A stretch of 5,847 bases of DNA from Burkholderiales bacterium (GTDB lineage: Bacteria; Pseudomonadota; Gammaproteobacteria; Burkholderiales; Burkholderiaceae_C), in the NCBI GenBank assembly GCA_006227785.1, contig SBFU01000382.1, forward strand, positions 1-5,847, written 5' to 3'. This document shows, piece after piece, positions 5,724 to 5,847 of this stretch. Every line of letters starts with the position of its first letter. Position 1 is the first letter of the stretch. The position numbers and the translations under genes are program-made. The notes beneath the pieces were generated by a model that had not been told where the DNA came from, ran no database searches, and saw nothing but the letters and a program-made list of their open reading frames with translations.

Positions 5724-5747
5724 GCTTCGGCGCTCAGGCGCCGAAGC
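5724..5747. terminator. Perfect 10-bp hairpin between convergent genes, probable bidirectional terminator
   Basis: GCTTCGGCGC (5724-5733) and GCGCCGAAGC (5738-5747) are exact complements around the loop TCAG. The hairpin starts seven bases after the DsrE-like stop codon. No T tract follows on either strand, so termination might need Rho or rest on stem strength. The stop codon of the minus-strand gene lies in the loop (5736-5734). Confidence 0.5.
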
Positions 5748-5847
5748 TCTCCGGCATCTGGACGGCCACCACCTCACCGCGCGCGGTGGCCACCTCGCCG
5801 GCCCACACGGTGGTCTCGACCACCACCTTGCGGCCCTTGATCTCCTT
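5734..5847 (-). CDS. Probable PaaI-like hotdog thioesterase, C-terminal fragment (N-terminus beyond window)
   Basis: The minus strand is open from the window edge to TGA at 5736-5734, giving the last 37 residues. They read as long beta strands: EIKGRKVVVETTVWAG, then EVATARGEVVAVQ, ending in MPESFGA. This strand-turn-strand pattern, with an IKGRKVxVE start and a VATARGEVVAV end, is typical of the final strands of PaaI/YbgC-type hotdog acyl-CoA thioesterases. The catalytic residues lie earlier in these proteins and are outside the window. Length, start and substrate cannot be judged. Other hotdog proteins are possible. Confidence 0.6.
   Translation of the reverse strand, partial: KEIKGRKVVVETTVWAGEVATARGEVVAVQMPESFGA

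Overview
The window is high-GC DNA (about two thirds G+C by eye) with tight gene packing, Shine-Dalgarno starts and protein families that point to a Betaproteobacterium, most likely in the Burkholderiales/Comamonadaceae range. This is inferred from overall character, not from a marker gene. Five genes are complete and two are cut by the window edges. No mobile element, CRISPR array, tRNA or rRNA is visible.

Layout. Bases 1-656 (minus strand) hold the N-terminal two thirds of a Tat-exported aldo/keto reductase. A 389-base non-coding stretch (657-1045) follows, with several dyads and a candidate promoter for the rightward genes. Three plus-strand genes come next: a Prx6-type peroxiredoxin (1046-1684), a type II (Blh-like) persulfide dioxygenase of the metallo-beta-lactamase fold (1813-2709) and a SulP/SLC26 anion transporter with a STAS domain (2723-4447). 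Two strong hairpins separate the peroxiredoxin from the dioxygenase; only 13 bases separate the dioxygenase from the transporter. A class I SAM-dependent methyltransferase (4458-5189, minus) converges on the transporter with a 10-base gap. It is divergent from a small secreted DsrE-family protein (5301-5717, plus). The last 114 bases hold the C-terminal end of a probable PaaI/hotdog thioesterase (minus), which converges on the DsrE gene across a perfect 10-bp hairpin.

How the genes may work together. The dioxygenase should oxidise glutathione persulfide to sulfite, the adjacent SulP protein could move the resulting sulfite or sulfate (or another anion), and the peroxiredoxin removes peroxides. 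Together they look like a reactive-sulfur/peroxide detoxification module. The secreted DsrE-like protein keeps one cysteine in the place where persulfide-carrying relatives have theirs, so it may extend the sulfur theme to the periplasm. A perfect 7-2-7 palindrome lies exactly where the -10 elements of the overlapping divergent methyltransferase and dsrE-like promoters fall, which suggests joint control of these two genes. No regulator gene lies inside the window.
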